A stretch of DNA of 34,545 bases from Williamsia sp. 1138 (GTDB lineage Bacteria; Actinomycetota; Actinomycetes; Mycobacteriales; Mycobacteriaceae): positions 1-34,545 of the forward strand of contig NZ_MJEJ02000013.1 of NCBI RefSeq assembly GCF_002095435.2. Reading direction: 5' to 3'. The position numbers were made by a program, and so were the translations under genes. Below, in pieces: positions 1 to 9,801 of the stretch (its first letter is position 1; each line of letters starts with the position of its first letter). Under the pieces are notes generated by a model. The model was not told where the DNA came from. It was given only the letters and a program-made list of their open reading frames with translations, and searched no databases.

Positions 1-587
1 GGGCCGTGCTCGGCGATGGCGGTGGTGAACATGTCGATCGCGGCGGGCTTGTTTTCGGTGTACTCGATGCGCCAGCAGACCGGGTGGCGGGAGAACACGT
101 CGATCGCGAGGTAGAGCTTGTAGCGGTCGTCGTTGGTCGGGCCGTGCAGGTCGGTGATGTCCCAGGACCACAACTGACCCGGGCCGCTGGCATGAATGAT
201 TGGTTTGGATCGACTGTGGTTGCCGGGGCTGCTGTGGTGGCCGCGGCGGCGGTCACCGACCGTGCCGTAGCGCGCAGCGATCCGGTAGAACGTGCGTGGT
301 GAGCAACCGATCTCACGCTTGTCGAAAGCGCGCCAATATGTTTGCTGCACAGACAGATCCGCGTATTCTTCACGGTTCAATATCTCGACAATGACCTCTT
401 CTTCGGTGGCGGTCAGCGCAGCCGGCTGGAACCGCTGCGTGTGCGGCACCGGATCCTGGACCGGCTTGTAATGACGGTAACCGCGCTCGATCCGGTAGTA
501 GGTCGAGCGAGCCAGACCGGTCAATGCGCATGCGGCTTTGACCCCGATCCAGGTGTGAGTGGCCAAGGCGGTGACCAACTCGGTCAG
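1..587 (-). CDS. IS3-family transposase OrfB (partial, cut by window edge)
   Basis: This is the catalytic half of an IS3-family transposase, read on the minus strand and cut by the left edge. The open frame carries an N-terminal helix-turn-helix-like part (GLARSTYYRIERGYRHY), a middle segment typical of the family (REEYADLSVQQTYWR, EIGCSPRTFYRIAARYG), and the start of the integrase core with the first DDE aspartate in QLWSWDITDLHGP near position 160. The other two acidic residues lie outside the window. The frame overlaps the end of OrfA in the -1 register. In IS3 elements OrfAB is made by programmed -1 frameshifting, so the true 5' end is uncertain; CTG at 587 and TTG at 578 are possible separate starts. 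No internal stop is seen in the visible part. Confidence 0.85.
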   Translation of the reverse strand, partial: MTELVTALATHTWIGVKAACALTGLARSTYYRIERGYRHYKPVQDPVPHTQRFQPAALTATEEEVIVEILNREEYADLSVQQTYWRAFDKREIGCSPRTFYRIAARYGTVGDRRRGHHSSPGNHSRSKPIIHASGPGQLWSWDITDLHGPTNDDRYKLYLAIDVFSRHPVCWRIEYTENKPAAIDMFTTAIAEHG

Positions 588-1060
588 GAAAGATGATGTC
601 GCTTGAGCCAGGCCTGGTACTGCTCGGCGCTCATCAACGCCGGTGGGATCTGCGGACCCTCGTCCTCGGTCGAGCTCTTGGTGATCCCGTCCAAGAGCTC
701 GAAGGCTTTTCCCATGATCTCCAACGCCGCCTCGGACTGGGCGTTCTTCTTCTCCAACCGGGCGACTTTGGCGCGCAACCGGGCCAGCTCAGCGCGGTCT
801 TGGCTGTCCATGCGGTCCCTCGTTTTGTCGGCGGCAGCGACCATCGAGTCACTGAACGCACCAGACTCGCGGGCCTCTAACCACTCTCGCACGGTCGCCC
901 GAGTCAGGTTGTACTCACGCATCAACCGAGTCTTGGCGCCGCGTTGCACCGCCAGGTCCCAGCGCTGCAAAAACGCAACCCGGAACGCGATCGGGAACGA
1001 CCGCCGCCCCTTCGCTGACCGTCCAATCGGGATATCGATCGGGGTATCCAACAAATCCAT
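584..1060 (-). CDS. IS3-family transposase OrfA (helix-turn-helix and coiled coil)
   Basis: OrfA is the DNA-binding and regulatory half of an IS3-family transposase, 158 residues from ATG 1060. The N-terminal half has the IS3/Tnp_1 helix-turn-helix arrangement (AFRVAFLQRW ... LMREYNLTRATVREWLEAR). It is followed by a leucine-zipper-like helix (RAELARLRAKVARLEKKNAQ) and the family's usual EALEIMGKA-type helix, seen here as ALEIMGKAFELL. GGAG lies six bases before ATG 1060; ATG 1072 in the same frame is an alternative start. It ends at a TGA (586-584) that overlaps OrfB, the usual arrangement for -1 frameshifting. It lies just downstream of the tRNA-Ala terminator, so the element's right end must fall between about 1075 and 1172. 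I could not fix the terminal repeat because the other end is outside the window. Confidence 0.85.
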   Translation of the reverse strand: MDLLDTPIDIPIGRSAKGRRSFPIAFRVAFLQRWDLAVQRGAKTRLMREYNLTRATVREWLEARESGAFSDSMVAAADKTRDRMDSQDRAELARLRAKVARLEKKNAQSEAALEIMGKAFELLDGITKSSTEDEGPQIPPALMSAEQYQAWLKRHHLS

Positions 1061-1172
1061 GTCACACTCCATCCCCACCACCCCTACCACACCTTGTGTC
1101 TTACGACCAGGATGGCAGAGAGGGTCGAACGTGTGCAAATGACCGAACCGTGTGCGTTTGTGTTGCGGAACG

Positions 1173-1202
1173 AAAAAACCGAGCCGCCACAGGGCGACTC
1201 GG
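1173..1202 (-). terminator. Rho-independent terminator of tRNA-Ala
   Basis: On the minus strand a 10-bp stem (CCGAGTCGCC / GGCGGCTCGG, one G-T pair) with a CTGT loop is followed directly by six T. It sits 13 bases past the 3' end of the tRNA gene. Confidence 0.9.
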
Positions 1203-1215
1203 TTCTTTTGTCGGG

Positions 1216-1288
1216 TGGAGCTAAGGGGACTCGAACCCCTGACCCCCACACTGCCAGTGTGGTGCGCTACCAGCTGCGCCATAGCCCC
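1216..1288 (-). tRNA. tRNA-Ala (anticodon GGC)
   Basis: The minus strand folds as a 73-nt tRNA. The acceptor stem pairs GGGGCTA with TAGCTCC, the anticodon stem CCACA/TGTGG encloses the loop CTGGCAG (anticodon GGC, alanine), and the T arm contains GGTTCGAGTCC. CCA is not encoded: the discriminator A is followed by CCC. It lies 102 bp downstream of the DsbA-like gene on the same strand and is followed by a strong terminator. Confidence 0.95.
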
Positions 1289-1390
1289 GTATTCGGTTTT
1301 CACACCCTGCCACGGCCACTTGCTCCGGCGCAGCGTGCTCGACCGAAATTACACCATCAGCGCGAGCCCGACCAAATCCGCTGTGCGATC

Positions 1391-2137
1391 TCAGCTGTTG
1401 TTCGAGCCGAGGATGTCGGCGACCCACTGCGGTCCTGACGTGGTGGCGACCTGCTTGCCATCCTGCAGCACGCTGGGCGTCCCCACCCGACCACCGGTGG
1501 CGTTGGCCAACTCCGCCTGTGACTGCTCGGCCGAATCCTCGGCAGCACGGACCTGGGTGCCGTCGCTGATGCACTGCTGAGTCGCCTCACTCGCGCCGAC
1601 GTCCGCGGCGAACCCTGCGAGCGCGGCGTTGTCGTGGTCTTGGCCGCCCTCGGCCGGCTGTACCTGGAAGAGCTTCGAGTGGAATGCGAGCTGCACGTCC
1701 TGACTCTCGCCGTCGGCAACGCACTTCATCGCGCCGGCTGCCCGCGAGCTGTAGGTCCCCGACCCCGACTGCTTGTTCAAGAACGTCAACATGTGGTACC
1801 TGACCTGCAGCTGACCGCTGTTCACGGCGTCGGTGACAGCGGCACCCGACGACTGTTCCAGGTTGCGGCACGCGGGACACTGGAAGTCCTCGAACATGTC
1901 GATGGTGTGCGGGGCAGTGGCGCTGCCCACCGTGAAGGTCGCCGAGGTCGCCAGCACATCGGTGTCAGCCTCGCCGTTGCTGCGGCTGTTGTTCCACACG
2001 ATCCCGCCGATCACCACCGCGGCAATCAGTACCACGGCCAGCCCGCCCAGGACGTAGGTCATGGTGCTCGACTGTTTGCGCGGCTGGTACTTCGAGGTGC
2101 TCGTCTTGGGTACCGGCTGCTTCTTCTTGTTACTCAA
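1391..2137 (-). CDS. Membrane-anchored DsbA-like thiol-disulfide oxidoreductase
   Basis: A 248-residue protein with a lysine-rich cytoplasmic N-terminus, one membrane segment (about residues 28-48) and a thioredoxin-fold DsbA-type domain (Thioredoxin_4 family) outside the membrane. The redox motif CPAC is at residues 87-90 (FEDFQCPACRNLE), and the cis-proline loop is visible as GRVGTPSVLQDG near the C-terminus. Such proteins oxidise or reduce cysteines of exported proteins in the actinobacterial envelope. I chose the TTG at 2137 because AAAGG lies seven bases upstream; the frame stays open further upstream but that part does not look like coding sequence. The sequence alone does not separate an oxidase from an isomerase. 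The gene is divergent from the VIT-type transporter gene. Confidence 0.88.
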   Translation of the reverse strand: MSNKKKQPVPKTSTSKYQPRKQSSTMTYVLGGLAVVLIAAVVIGGIVWNNSRSNGEADTDVLATSATFTVGSATAPHTIDMFEDFQCPACRNLEQSSGAAVTDAVNSGQLQVRYHMLTFLNKQSGSGTYSSRAAGAMKCVADGESQDVQLAFHSKLFQVQPAEGGQDHDNAALAGFAADVGASEATQQCISDGTQVRAAEDSAEQSQAELANATGGRVGTPSVLQDGKQVATTSGPQWVADILGSNNS

Positions 2138-2271
2138 TGTTTTTCCTTTGGAACACTTTCTTCCGCGACACCCGCACGGGGCGAGCACTTGTTTCCCACC
2201 TGCATCAGCGTAACGACGCACGCCTGAGAGAACTCTGAGCACTTGCTCCCACCGGGCGATAGCATCGCTGG

Positions 2272-3021
2272 ATGCCGGCTCCGATACCGCCCGACGATGA
2301 GCCCCACCCACCCGATGAAGGCGTCGATGAAATCGGCCACACCCACGCCGATGTCGCGGGCGGGCGGCTGCGCGCGGCCACCTTCGGCGCGATGGATGGT
2401 CTGGTGACGAACATCAGTCTGGTCGCAGGCGTCGGGGCCTCGGGTGCGTCCGGGCAGACAATCATTCTCAGCGGGGTGTCCGGGCTGGTGGCAGGCGCCT
2501 TCTCGATGGCCCTCGGCGAGTACACCTCGGTGACGACCCAGAACGAGCAGGTCGACGCCGAGGTCGTGGTCGAGCGTCGCGAACTCGCGAAACACCCGCG
2601 GGCCGAACTCGACGAACTCATCGAACTGTTCGTCGACCTCGGGATGCGCGCGGACACCGCCGCAGCTGCAGCGGCAGAGATCCACCTCGACAGCGACAAG
2701 GCCGTCAACCTGCACCTGACGCACGAACTCGGCGTCGACCCCCAGGATCAGCCCTCGCCCATGGTGGCCGCGGTGTCGTCGTTCCTGATGTTCTCCCTTG
2801 GCGCGATCATTCCGCTGATCACTTATCTGCTCGGATTCGAATCCCTGTCCGCGGCGTTGCTCCTGGGCGCGGCAGGGCTGCTGCTGGCAGGCGGGCTCGC
2901 CGCCCGCTTCACGAATCAACCCATCTGGAAAGGCGCGCTCCGTCAGCTCGCATTCGGTGCGATCGCAGCCGGCGCAACCTATTTCGTCGGCTATCTCATC
3001 GGCGTTCCGGCAGCGGGTTGA
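2272..3021 (+). CDS. VIT1/CCC1-family transporter
   Basis: A 249-residue membrane protein of the VIT1/CCC1 family (DUF125), whose members move iron or manganese across membranes. The signature opening of the first membrane segment, AATFGAMDGLVTNISLVAGV, starts near residue 35. The second helix carries the family's GAFSMALGEYTSVTTQ motif. A charged cytoplasmic stretch (about residues 93-155) is followed by three hydrophobic helices in the last third. The N-terminal 25 residues are proline- and acid-rich with a His-Thr-His, as is usual in bacterial members. The substrate cannot be told from sequence; Fe2+/Mn2+ is inferred from the family. It is convergent with pgm, 25 bp between stops. Confidence 0.88.
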   Translation: MPAPIPPDDEPHPPDEGVDEIGHTHADVAGGRLRAATFGAMDGLVTNISLVAGVGASGASGQTIILSGVSGLVAGAFSMALGEYTSVTTQNEQVDAEVVVERRELAKHPRAELDELIELFVDLGMRADTAAAAAAEIHLDSDKAVNLHLTHELGVDPQDQPSPMVAAVSSFLMFSLGAIIPLITYLLGFESLSAALLLGAAGLLLAGGLAARFTNQPIWKGALRQLAFGAIAAGATYFVGYLIGVPAAG

Positions 3022-3046
3022 GCACACCGCATCGGCATCCTCGCCG

Positions 3047-4690
<1,644 letters not shown>

Positions 4691-4940
4691 TGGATTTCCT
4701 TCCGGTTGTCCCGTGATCACCGCTCGGCGACAACCACGGTCCTCGGCGACATTGACTGGACCACCTGAATTCTGCCATCGATCACTCTCGCTGTGTTGTC
4801 CGCGCCGAAATCCTCCCCGCCGGGCCGCTCGCCGGCAATTCGACCGTCGCCGATGTGGGTGCGGGTTACACTTCGACCCGAAACACCGCTCGTGTGTCCC
4901 GGGCGGAGGGTTCTTCGGTTGGGGTGACGGAGGATGATCG

Positions 4941-6146
4941 ATGCGTGTTCGTAATTTGTCCGGTCGCCGGATTCTGGGGACTCTTGCGGCGGCGGCACTC
5001 AGTGCTGCCGCGGTCATCAGCTTCACCGCCGCACCCGTGGGCGCCGCCCCGTATCTTCCGGCCGGTGATGGAGACCCGTTCTATGCCGCGCCCGCCGATC
5101 TCGCCTCGGCGGTCAACGGCCAGGTCCTCAAGGTCCAGCCGGCCGCGAGTCCCTTTCCGGGATCGACCGCACAGAAGGTCCAGTTCCGTAGCACCAACTC
5201 CCAGGGTGAGCCCATCGCCGCGGTGACCACGGTGCTCGTACCGAACGGTGGCGCCCGGCACGATCTCCTGTCCTACCAGCCGTTCACCAACTCGCTCGGA
5301 CTGCAGTGCGCCCCGTCGCACCAGCTGTTTCGCGGCGGCCTGCAGGAGCAGCAGTTGATCGGTCTGGCGCTGGCCCGCGGCGTTGCGGTCAACGTGCCCG
5401 ATCACCTGGGCCCGACCAGCGCCTACGGCGCGGCCCGTCTCGGCGGCACGATCACCCTCGACTCGATCCGTGCGGTGCAGTCCGATCCCGGCTTCCGGGT
5501 CGGCAAGGTCCGCACAGCGCTGGCCGGGTACTCCGGCGGCGCGATGGCCAGCGCCTACGCCGCGGTGCTGGCCCCGACCTACGCCCCAGAACTGAACCTC
5601 GTCGGACTCTCGGCGGGCGGCACCCCGGTGAACCTCGAGGCGATCGCGCGCACCCTCGGCGTCAACCCCAACCCGCTCTTCGGTCTCGGCTTCGCCGCGT
5701 CGCTGGGCCTCGAACGCGAATACCCAAACGAACTCGCGCTGTCCGAGCAACTGAACCCTCGTGGTGTTGCCCTCGCCGATCAGATCCGTAACAGCTGCAC
5801 CCAGCAGATCATCGACGCCGGAGCAAACCTGAAGATCGCCGACGTCGTCGGCGGCGGCAGCCTGTCCGATGATCAGGCGGGGGTCGACGCCCTCAACCGC
5901 AACAGCGTTCAGATGTACCCGGGAGCGCCACGGATTCCGGTGCTGCTCTACCAGGGCGCGAGCGATCAGCTGACCCCGACCGCACGCGTGCAGGCGACCG
6001 CGGCCAAGTGGTGCCGGCAGGGCACGCGGGTGCAGACGATCATCCTGCCCGGCGATCACGGCTCCACCATCGCCACGGGTGTGCCGTTCGCGCTGAATTA
6101 CATCAATGACCGGTTGTCGGGGGCCGCCGCGCCCAGCACATGCTGA
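4941..6146 (+). CDS. Secretory lipase (LIP family) with signal peptide
   Basis: A 401-residue exported alpha/beta hydrolase of the secretory lipase family (PF03583), known from lipases of Candida and many mycolata. A Sec signal peptide covers about residues 1-36 ([20 protein letters not shown] then AAPVGAAPY). The nucleophile elbow is GYSGG, the likely acid lies in [10 protein letters not shown], and the catalytic histidine is in PGDHGSTI near the C-terminus. Cysteines near the oxyanion region (LQCAPSH) and near the C-terminus suggest disulfides. GGAGG sits seven bases before ATG 4941. The stop overlaps the next start (ATGCTGA), implying translational coupling to the small hydrolase that follows. 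Confidence 0.9.
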   Translation: MRVRNLSGRRILGTLAAAALSAAAVISFTAAPVGAAPYLPAGDGDPFYAAPADLASAVNGQVLKVQPAASPFPGSTAQKVQFRSTNSQGEPIAAVTTVLVPNGGARHDLLSYQPFTNSLGLQCAPSHQLFRGGLQEQQLIGLALARGVAVNVPDHLGPTSAYGAARLGGTITLDSIRAVQSDPGFRVGKVRTALAGYSGGAMASAYAAVLAPTYAPELNLVGLSAGGTPVNLEAIARTLGVNPNPLFGLGFAASLGLEREYPNELALSEQLNPRGVALADQIRNSCTQQIIDAGANLKIADVVGGGSLSDDQAGVDALNRNSVQMYPGAPRIPVLLYQGASDQLTPTARVQATAAKWCRQGTRVQTIILPGDHGSTIATGVPFALNYINDRLSGAAAPSTC

Positions 6147-6724
6147 TCCCGGGCCGAAAGCCTCGCGCGCTGGTGCTGGTGTTGCCCGGCGGAACAGATT
6201 CATCGCGCGAACCGTACAGCCGCAAGCAACCGGCGGCGTTGCGGATGTACCCGTTCACACTTTCCCTCATGGCTCTGCCCGGTGTTGTCGTGCATCAGGC
6301 GGCCTACGAGCTGTACGGGTGGAACGGTGAAGACGACAGTCCGATGGCCCCCACGCAGCGTGCCCTCGACGAGTTGTTGCAGGCGCACCCCGATGTTCCC
6401 GTGATCCTGGTCGGTCATTCGATGGGCGGACGGGTGGCGGCCCGGCTCGCGGCGGACAAGCGCGTGGCCGGGGTACTCGCACTGGCCCCCTGGTGGCAGT
6501 ACGCGGACTGGCGGTACATCAACGTCGACGCGCGAGTGCTCGCGATGCACGGAACCGCTGACACCCGCACGTATCCGAAGCGCACCGCGAAGGGTGTTGC
6601 CGAGTTGCAGGAAGCCGGCGTCGACGCCACCTTCATTCCGATCGAGGACGGAAAGCACGCCATGCTCGACCATGTCTGGGCGTGGCACTCGACCGCGGTC
6701 CGATTTGTCCGAAGTTTCTTGTGA
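6140..6724 (+). CDS. Small cytoplasmic alpha/beta hydrolase
   Basis: A 194-residue alpha/beta hydrolase without signal peptide. It starts with the strand-turn ALVLVLPGGTDSS and has the nucleophile motif GHSMGGR near residue 93. A likely acid is in HGTADTRT and a catalytic histidine in DGKHAML. It is shorter than most family members because there is almost no cap region. The start overlaps the lipase stop by seven bases (ATGCTGA), so the two are almost certainly one transcript. The substrate is unknown; a role in handling products of the secreted lipase is only a guess from position. Confidence 0.85.
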   Translation: MLIPGRKPRALVLVLPGGTDSSREPYSRKQPAALRMYPFTLSLMALPGVVVHQAAYELYGWNGEDDSPMAPTQRALDELLQAHPDVPVILVGHSMGGRVAARLAADKRVAGVLALAPWWQYADWRYINVDARVLAMHGTADTRTYPKRTAKGVAELQEAGVDATFIPIEDGKHAMLDHVWAWHSTAVRFVRSFL

Positions 6725-6798
6725 GACAACCGTTTTCTTCGGGTTCTCACACGCATATCCACAGCTGATCTACAGAATCGACGACCAGTCTCTAGCGA

Positions 6799-8082
6799 GT
6801 GAACCTTGCCGGGTTGCCGCTGTTCGGCGGCTGGTTCGTCCCGTCCCTGGAGTTGGCGGCCGCGGTCGCGATCCTCGCTGCCGTCCGGTGGCGTCACCGC
6901 CGAACGCGGCGGCTGTGGTTACCACTCGCCGCCGCGGCGGCAGTTGCCGCTTCGGCTGCGACCTATTGGGTCCTGAGCAGTCGAGATCTCGCCCCAGAGG
7001 CCGCGCCCTGGACGTTCTGGATCTGGTTGTCACTGACCGTCGGGCTGATGTTCCTGGTTCCCGCCGCGTGGATCGGAAACCACTGGTGGCGGCGGATCAC
7101 GGGGATGGTTGCGGTCGGTCTGACCGTCGTCTGCCTGGGCCTCGCGGCGAATCAGTGGGCGGGTTTCTACCCCACCGCAGGGCGCGCGTGGCAGGGTCTG
7201 ACGGCGCAGCCGCTGCCGGGTCAGATCTCGTTCGCGACGCTTTCCCATCTCCGCGGCAACCCGGAACCGGACGGAAAGATCGTCCCGCTGCGGACGTCCG
7301 ACAGTGTCAGCAGGTTTCACCATCGGACCGAGTACGTCTATCTGCCACCTGTGTGGTTCGCGGGCGACGTCCCACCGCGCTTGCCGGCCGTCGTGATGAT
7401 CGGCGGCGTCGTCACCACACCCGAAGATTGGGTACGTAGCGGCTCGGCCCTGCAGACGGTCCGCGACTATGCGGCGACGCACCACGGGCAGGCTCCGATA
7501 CTGGTCTTCGTCGATCCGACGGGCAGTCTGTCGAATGACACCGAATGCGTGGACGGTCCTCACGGCAACGTCGACACCCACATCACGAAAGAGGTTCGTC
7601 CAGCGGTGATCTCGGAGTTCGGCGCTTCCGATCGGCCCGGGAGTTGGGCGGTCGCAGGATGGTCGATGGGCGGCACCTGCGCCATCGACCTGACGGTCGA
7701 ACATCCCGATCTGTTCCGGACCTTTCTCGACGTCTCCGGGGATGTGGGCCCCAACCTGGGCGATCGGGCGCAGACCACGTCGACGCTGTTCGGTGGCCGG
7801 GCAGCTGACTGGGACCGCTTCGATCCGGCGACGGCCATGCGAAGGCACGGCCCGTACTGCGGAGTCGGCGGATGGTTTCAGTCCGAGGGTCACCGTCACC
7901 ACGGATCAGGACTGACCTCGCCGCAGATCCGGGCTACTCAGACATTGTCGACAGTGGCCCACGAACAGGGCATCGACGTCGTCGTCCGGCCGGTGCCCGG
8001 ACGGCACAACTGGCAGTTCGCCGGTCAGGCGTTCACCGATGCGCTTCCCTGGTTGATGGCACGGGTCGACGCGCCGAACTGA
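6799..8082 (+). CDS. Membrane-anchored esterase with antigen-85-like fold
   Basis: A 427-residue protein with two parts. Residues 1 to about 130 contain four hydrophobic helices (FVPSLELAAAVAILAAV, LPLAAAAAVAASAATYW, WIWLSLTVGLMFLVPAAW, MVAVGLTVVCLGLAANQW). The rest is an esterase of the esterase-D/antigen 85 group (PF00756), with strand YVYLPPVWF, nucleophile GWSMGGT near residue 292, aspartate candidates after SGDVG, and histidine in PGRHNWQF. In mycolata this architecture belongs to membrane relatives of mycolyltransferases; the acyl substrate is unknown. Start is GTG 6799; no strong Shine-Dalgarno is visible. It ends 7 bp before a large nested hairpin shared with the convergent reductase gene. 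Confidence 0.85.
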   Translation: MNLAGLPLFGGWFVPSLELAAAVAILAAVRWRHRRTRRLWLPLAAAAAVAASAATYWVLSSRDLAPEAAPWTFWIWLSLTVGLMFLVPAAWIGNHWWRRITGMVAVGLTVVCLGLAANQWAGFYPTAGRAWQGLTAQPLPGQISFATLSHLRGNPEPDGKIVPLRTSDSVSRFHHRTEYVYLPPVWFAGDVPPRLPAVVMIGGVVTTPEDWVRSGSALQTVRDYAATHHGQAPILVFVDPTGSLSNDTECVDGPHGNVDTHITKEVRPAVISEFGASDRPGSWAVAGWSMGGTCAIDLTVEHPDLFRTFLDVSGDVGPNLGDRAQTTSTLFGGRAADWDRFDPATAMRRHGPYCGVGGWFQSEGHRHHGSGLTSPQIRATQTLSTVAHEQGIDVVVRPVPGRHNWQFAGQAFTDALPWLMARVDAPN

Positions 8083-8089
8083 CCAGAAA

Positions 8090-8165
8090 ATCTGCTCCGG
8101 TTACAGCGATCCGCTCCGGTTCCAGGGCTCTGGAACCGGAGCGGATCACCACAAGTGGAGCAGAT
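8090..8165. terminator. Nested inverted repeat between convergent genes, likely bidirectional terminator
   Basis: A perfect 18-bp inverted repeat (8108-8125 with 8130-8147, loop GGCT) is enclosed by a second 9-bp inverted repeat (ATCTGCTCC 8090-8098 with GGAGCAGAT 8157-8165). The left side also repeats the theme (TGCTCCGGTTACAG, then CGCTCCGGTTCCAG). It lies between the plus-strand esterase and the minus-strand reductase. There is no clear T tract, so termination is inferred from position and stem strength. Confidence 0.6.
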
Positions 8166-8207
8166 CGTGCCACGTGGTCTGGGGTGGCCGATGGGTTAGC
8201 CGATGGG

Positions 8208-9053
8208 TTAGCCGATGTAGTCGAACGTGTCGGGGTTGGGGCCGTTGCGGCCCTCTTCGCCCTTGTCGAGGGCGCTGATCGCCTCGACGGCGGCGTTGTC
8301 CAGTTCGAAGTCGAACAATGCGAAGTTCTCCTCGACCCGCTTCGGCGTGACCGACTTCGGGAAGATGATGTCGCCGCGCTGGATGTGCCACCGCAGGACG
8401 ACCTGGGCTGTCGACTTGCCGACCTTGTCGGCGATCTCGGTGATCACCGGGTCGTCGAGGACTTTGCCCTGCGCGATGGGTGACCAGGCCTCGGTCGCGA
8501 TGCCGTGGTCTTTGCCGTACCGGCGGGCGACCTCGTTGGTGAAATACGGATGCACCTCGATCTGGTTCACCGCAGGTACCAGCGACGTCTCGGCAGCAAG
8601 CCGGTCGAGATGGTCTGGCTGGAAGTTGGACACCCCAACCGACTTCGAGCGGCCATCTTTCGCGAACTCGATGAGGGTGTTCCAGGTCGACACGTAATCG
8701 CCGCCGTACTGCGTCGGCAGGGGCCAGTGGATCAGGAACAGGTCGATGTGGTCGAGCCCCAGGTCCTTCAGCGTGGTGTCGAAGGCCTTGCGGGCCGCAT
8801 CGGGCTCGTGGAAGGTGTTGTTGAGTTTGCTGGTGACAAAGATCTCGTCACGCGGGATTCCCGACGCACGGATTCCCTCACCGACCTCTTTCTCGTTCCC
8901 GTACATCTGCGCGGTGTCGATGTGCCGGTAGCCCACTTCGAGGGCGGTCTTGACCGCTTCGGCGGTGTCCTTCGGCTCGATCTGGAAGACACCGAATCCG
9001 AGCTGCGGGATGGTGTTGCCGTCATTGAGAGTGATGTTCGGAACCTGGGTCAT
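8208..9053 (-). CDS. Aldo/keto reductase
   Basis: A 281-residue NADPH-dependent oxidoreductase of the AKR5-like group, common in mycobacteria. The family signatures are present: GFGVFQIEP, then GYRHIDTAQMYGNEKEVG with the catalytic Asp and Tyr. The lysine is in FVTSKLNN, the histidine in LFLIHWPLP, and the NADPH-binding end in IIFPKSVTPKRVEEN. It reduces small aldehydes or ketones, possibly methylglyoxal or diketogulonate-type substrates; the true substrate is unknown. I chose ATG 9053 (MTQVPNI) because AAGGGA lies upstream. At its 3' end the stop-containing segment TTAGCCGATGGG (as read on the plus strand) is repeated in tandem. Confidence 0.93.
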   Translation of the reverse strand: MTQVPNITLNDGNTIPQLGFGVFQIEPKDTAEAVKTALEVGYRHIDTAQMYGNEKEVGEGIRASGIPRDEIFVTSKLNNTFHEPDAARKAFDTTLKDLGLDHIDLFLIHWPLPTQYGGDYVSTWNTLIEFAKDGRSKSVGVSNFQPDHLDRLAAETSLVPAVNQIEVHPYFTNEVARRYGKDHGIATEAWSPIAQGKVLDDPVITEIADKVGKSTAQVVLRWHIQRGDIIFPKSVTPKRVEENFALFDFELDNAAVEAISALDKGEEGRNGPNPDTFDYIG

Positions 9054-9180
9054 CGTCGTCCCTTCGTCTGATTTCTGCGCCACAGCGAACGGCTACACGG
9101 TGGCGGGGTCGTCGTTACCCAAGAGTCCAACAAGGCGCCGGGCCGCCGGTATTCCACGAGCGCGCTGGTCCAGACAGAGA

Positions 9181-9213
9181 AGCAGGCCAGAGCCGGTGGC
9201 TCTGGCCTGCTTC
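9181..9213 (-). terminator. Terminator hairpin of tmRNA
   Basis: A perfect 15-bp stem (AAGCAGGCCAGAGCC with GGCTCTGGCCTGCTT) and 3-nt loop starts eight bases past the tmRNA 3' end. The stem is followed on the minus strand by a T/C-rich stretch (CTCTGTCTGG). Confidence 0.85.
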
Positions 9214-9220
9214 GAACGGT

Positions 9221-9584
9221 GGAGCTGCCGGGAATCGAACCCGGGTCCTTCGCCGTGTCAGTAGGGCTTCTCCGTGTGCAGTTCGCTAAGTCTCTACTCG
9301 GATCTCTCAGTCACGCGAACAAGCTGAGATGACGATCCCAGTCGCTGTTTGATGTCCCATTGCGGTCCGCGACCGCCCGCAACGGTTAGCTCTCTGAATG
9401 ATGCCGGTACCCGGGGCGAGAGCTCACCCGGGCCGACAGACCAGCCGTCGCTTAGGCAGCGAGGGCGTAGTCGCGCTGATTTTTGTCGGCGCTTAATTGT
9501 TTGCTATGACGCTTACGGTGGTCTCTAGCCTGCACCGACACGCTTCCCCTACCTAGACGCACGCAGTCGAAACCGTTCAGCCCC
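9221..9584 (-). ncRNA. ssrA: Transfer-messenger RNA (tmRNA)
   Basis: Rescues ribosomes stalled on broken mRNAs together with SmpB, adding a degradation tag. The minus strand starts with GGGGCTGAACGGTTTCGACT, the conserved mycobacterial-type 5' end. It ends with the tRNA-like T arm GGTTCGATTCCCGG and acceptor CAGCTCC plus A; CCA is not encoded. The tag reading frame (9490-9452) is ADKNQRDYALAA followed by TAA, close to the mycobacterial tag (ADSHQRDYALAA, from memory). TACACT at 9628-9623 could be a -10 element about 30 bases upstream of the mature 5' end, but I see no good -35. smpB lies about 1.4 kb upstream on the same strand. Confidence 0.97.
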
Positions 9585-9706
9585 TTGGTAGCACCCCGCC
9601 GTTGTTCGCGACGGGACAATTCAGTGTAACAAGAGTCGACGACAAGTCATTCCTATTTACCTCCCGCTTCACTGATCGGGCTCCACAGTGGCCTCGCACC
9701 CGCGCC

Positions 9707-9781
9707 GAGCGGGCCTCTTCGCTCACCGAGCGGGCCTCTTCGCTCACCGTGCGGGCCTTTTCAGTCGCCGAGCGGGCCTCA
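9707..9781. repeat. 21-bp minisatellite array A (about 3.5 units)
   Basis: Units start at 9707, 9728, 9749 and 9770. The first two are identical (GAGCGGGCCTCTTCGCTCACC), the third differs at several sites and the fourth is partial. The period is a multiple of three, so open frames on both strands pass through it and give heptad-like repeats (ARSVSEE on the minus strand). I do not think they are genes. Confidence 0.9.
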
Positions 9782-9801
9782 GATGTATCGACCTTGACGG
9801 C

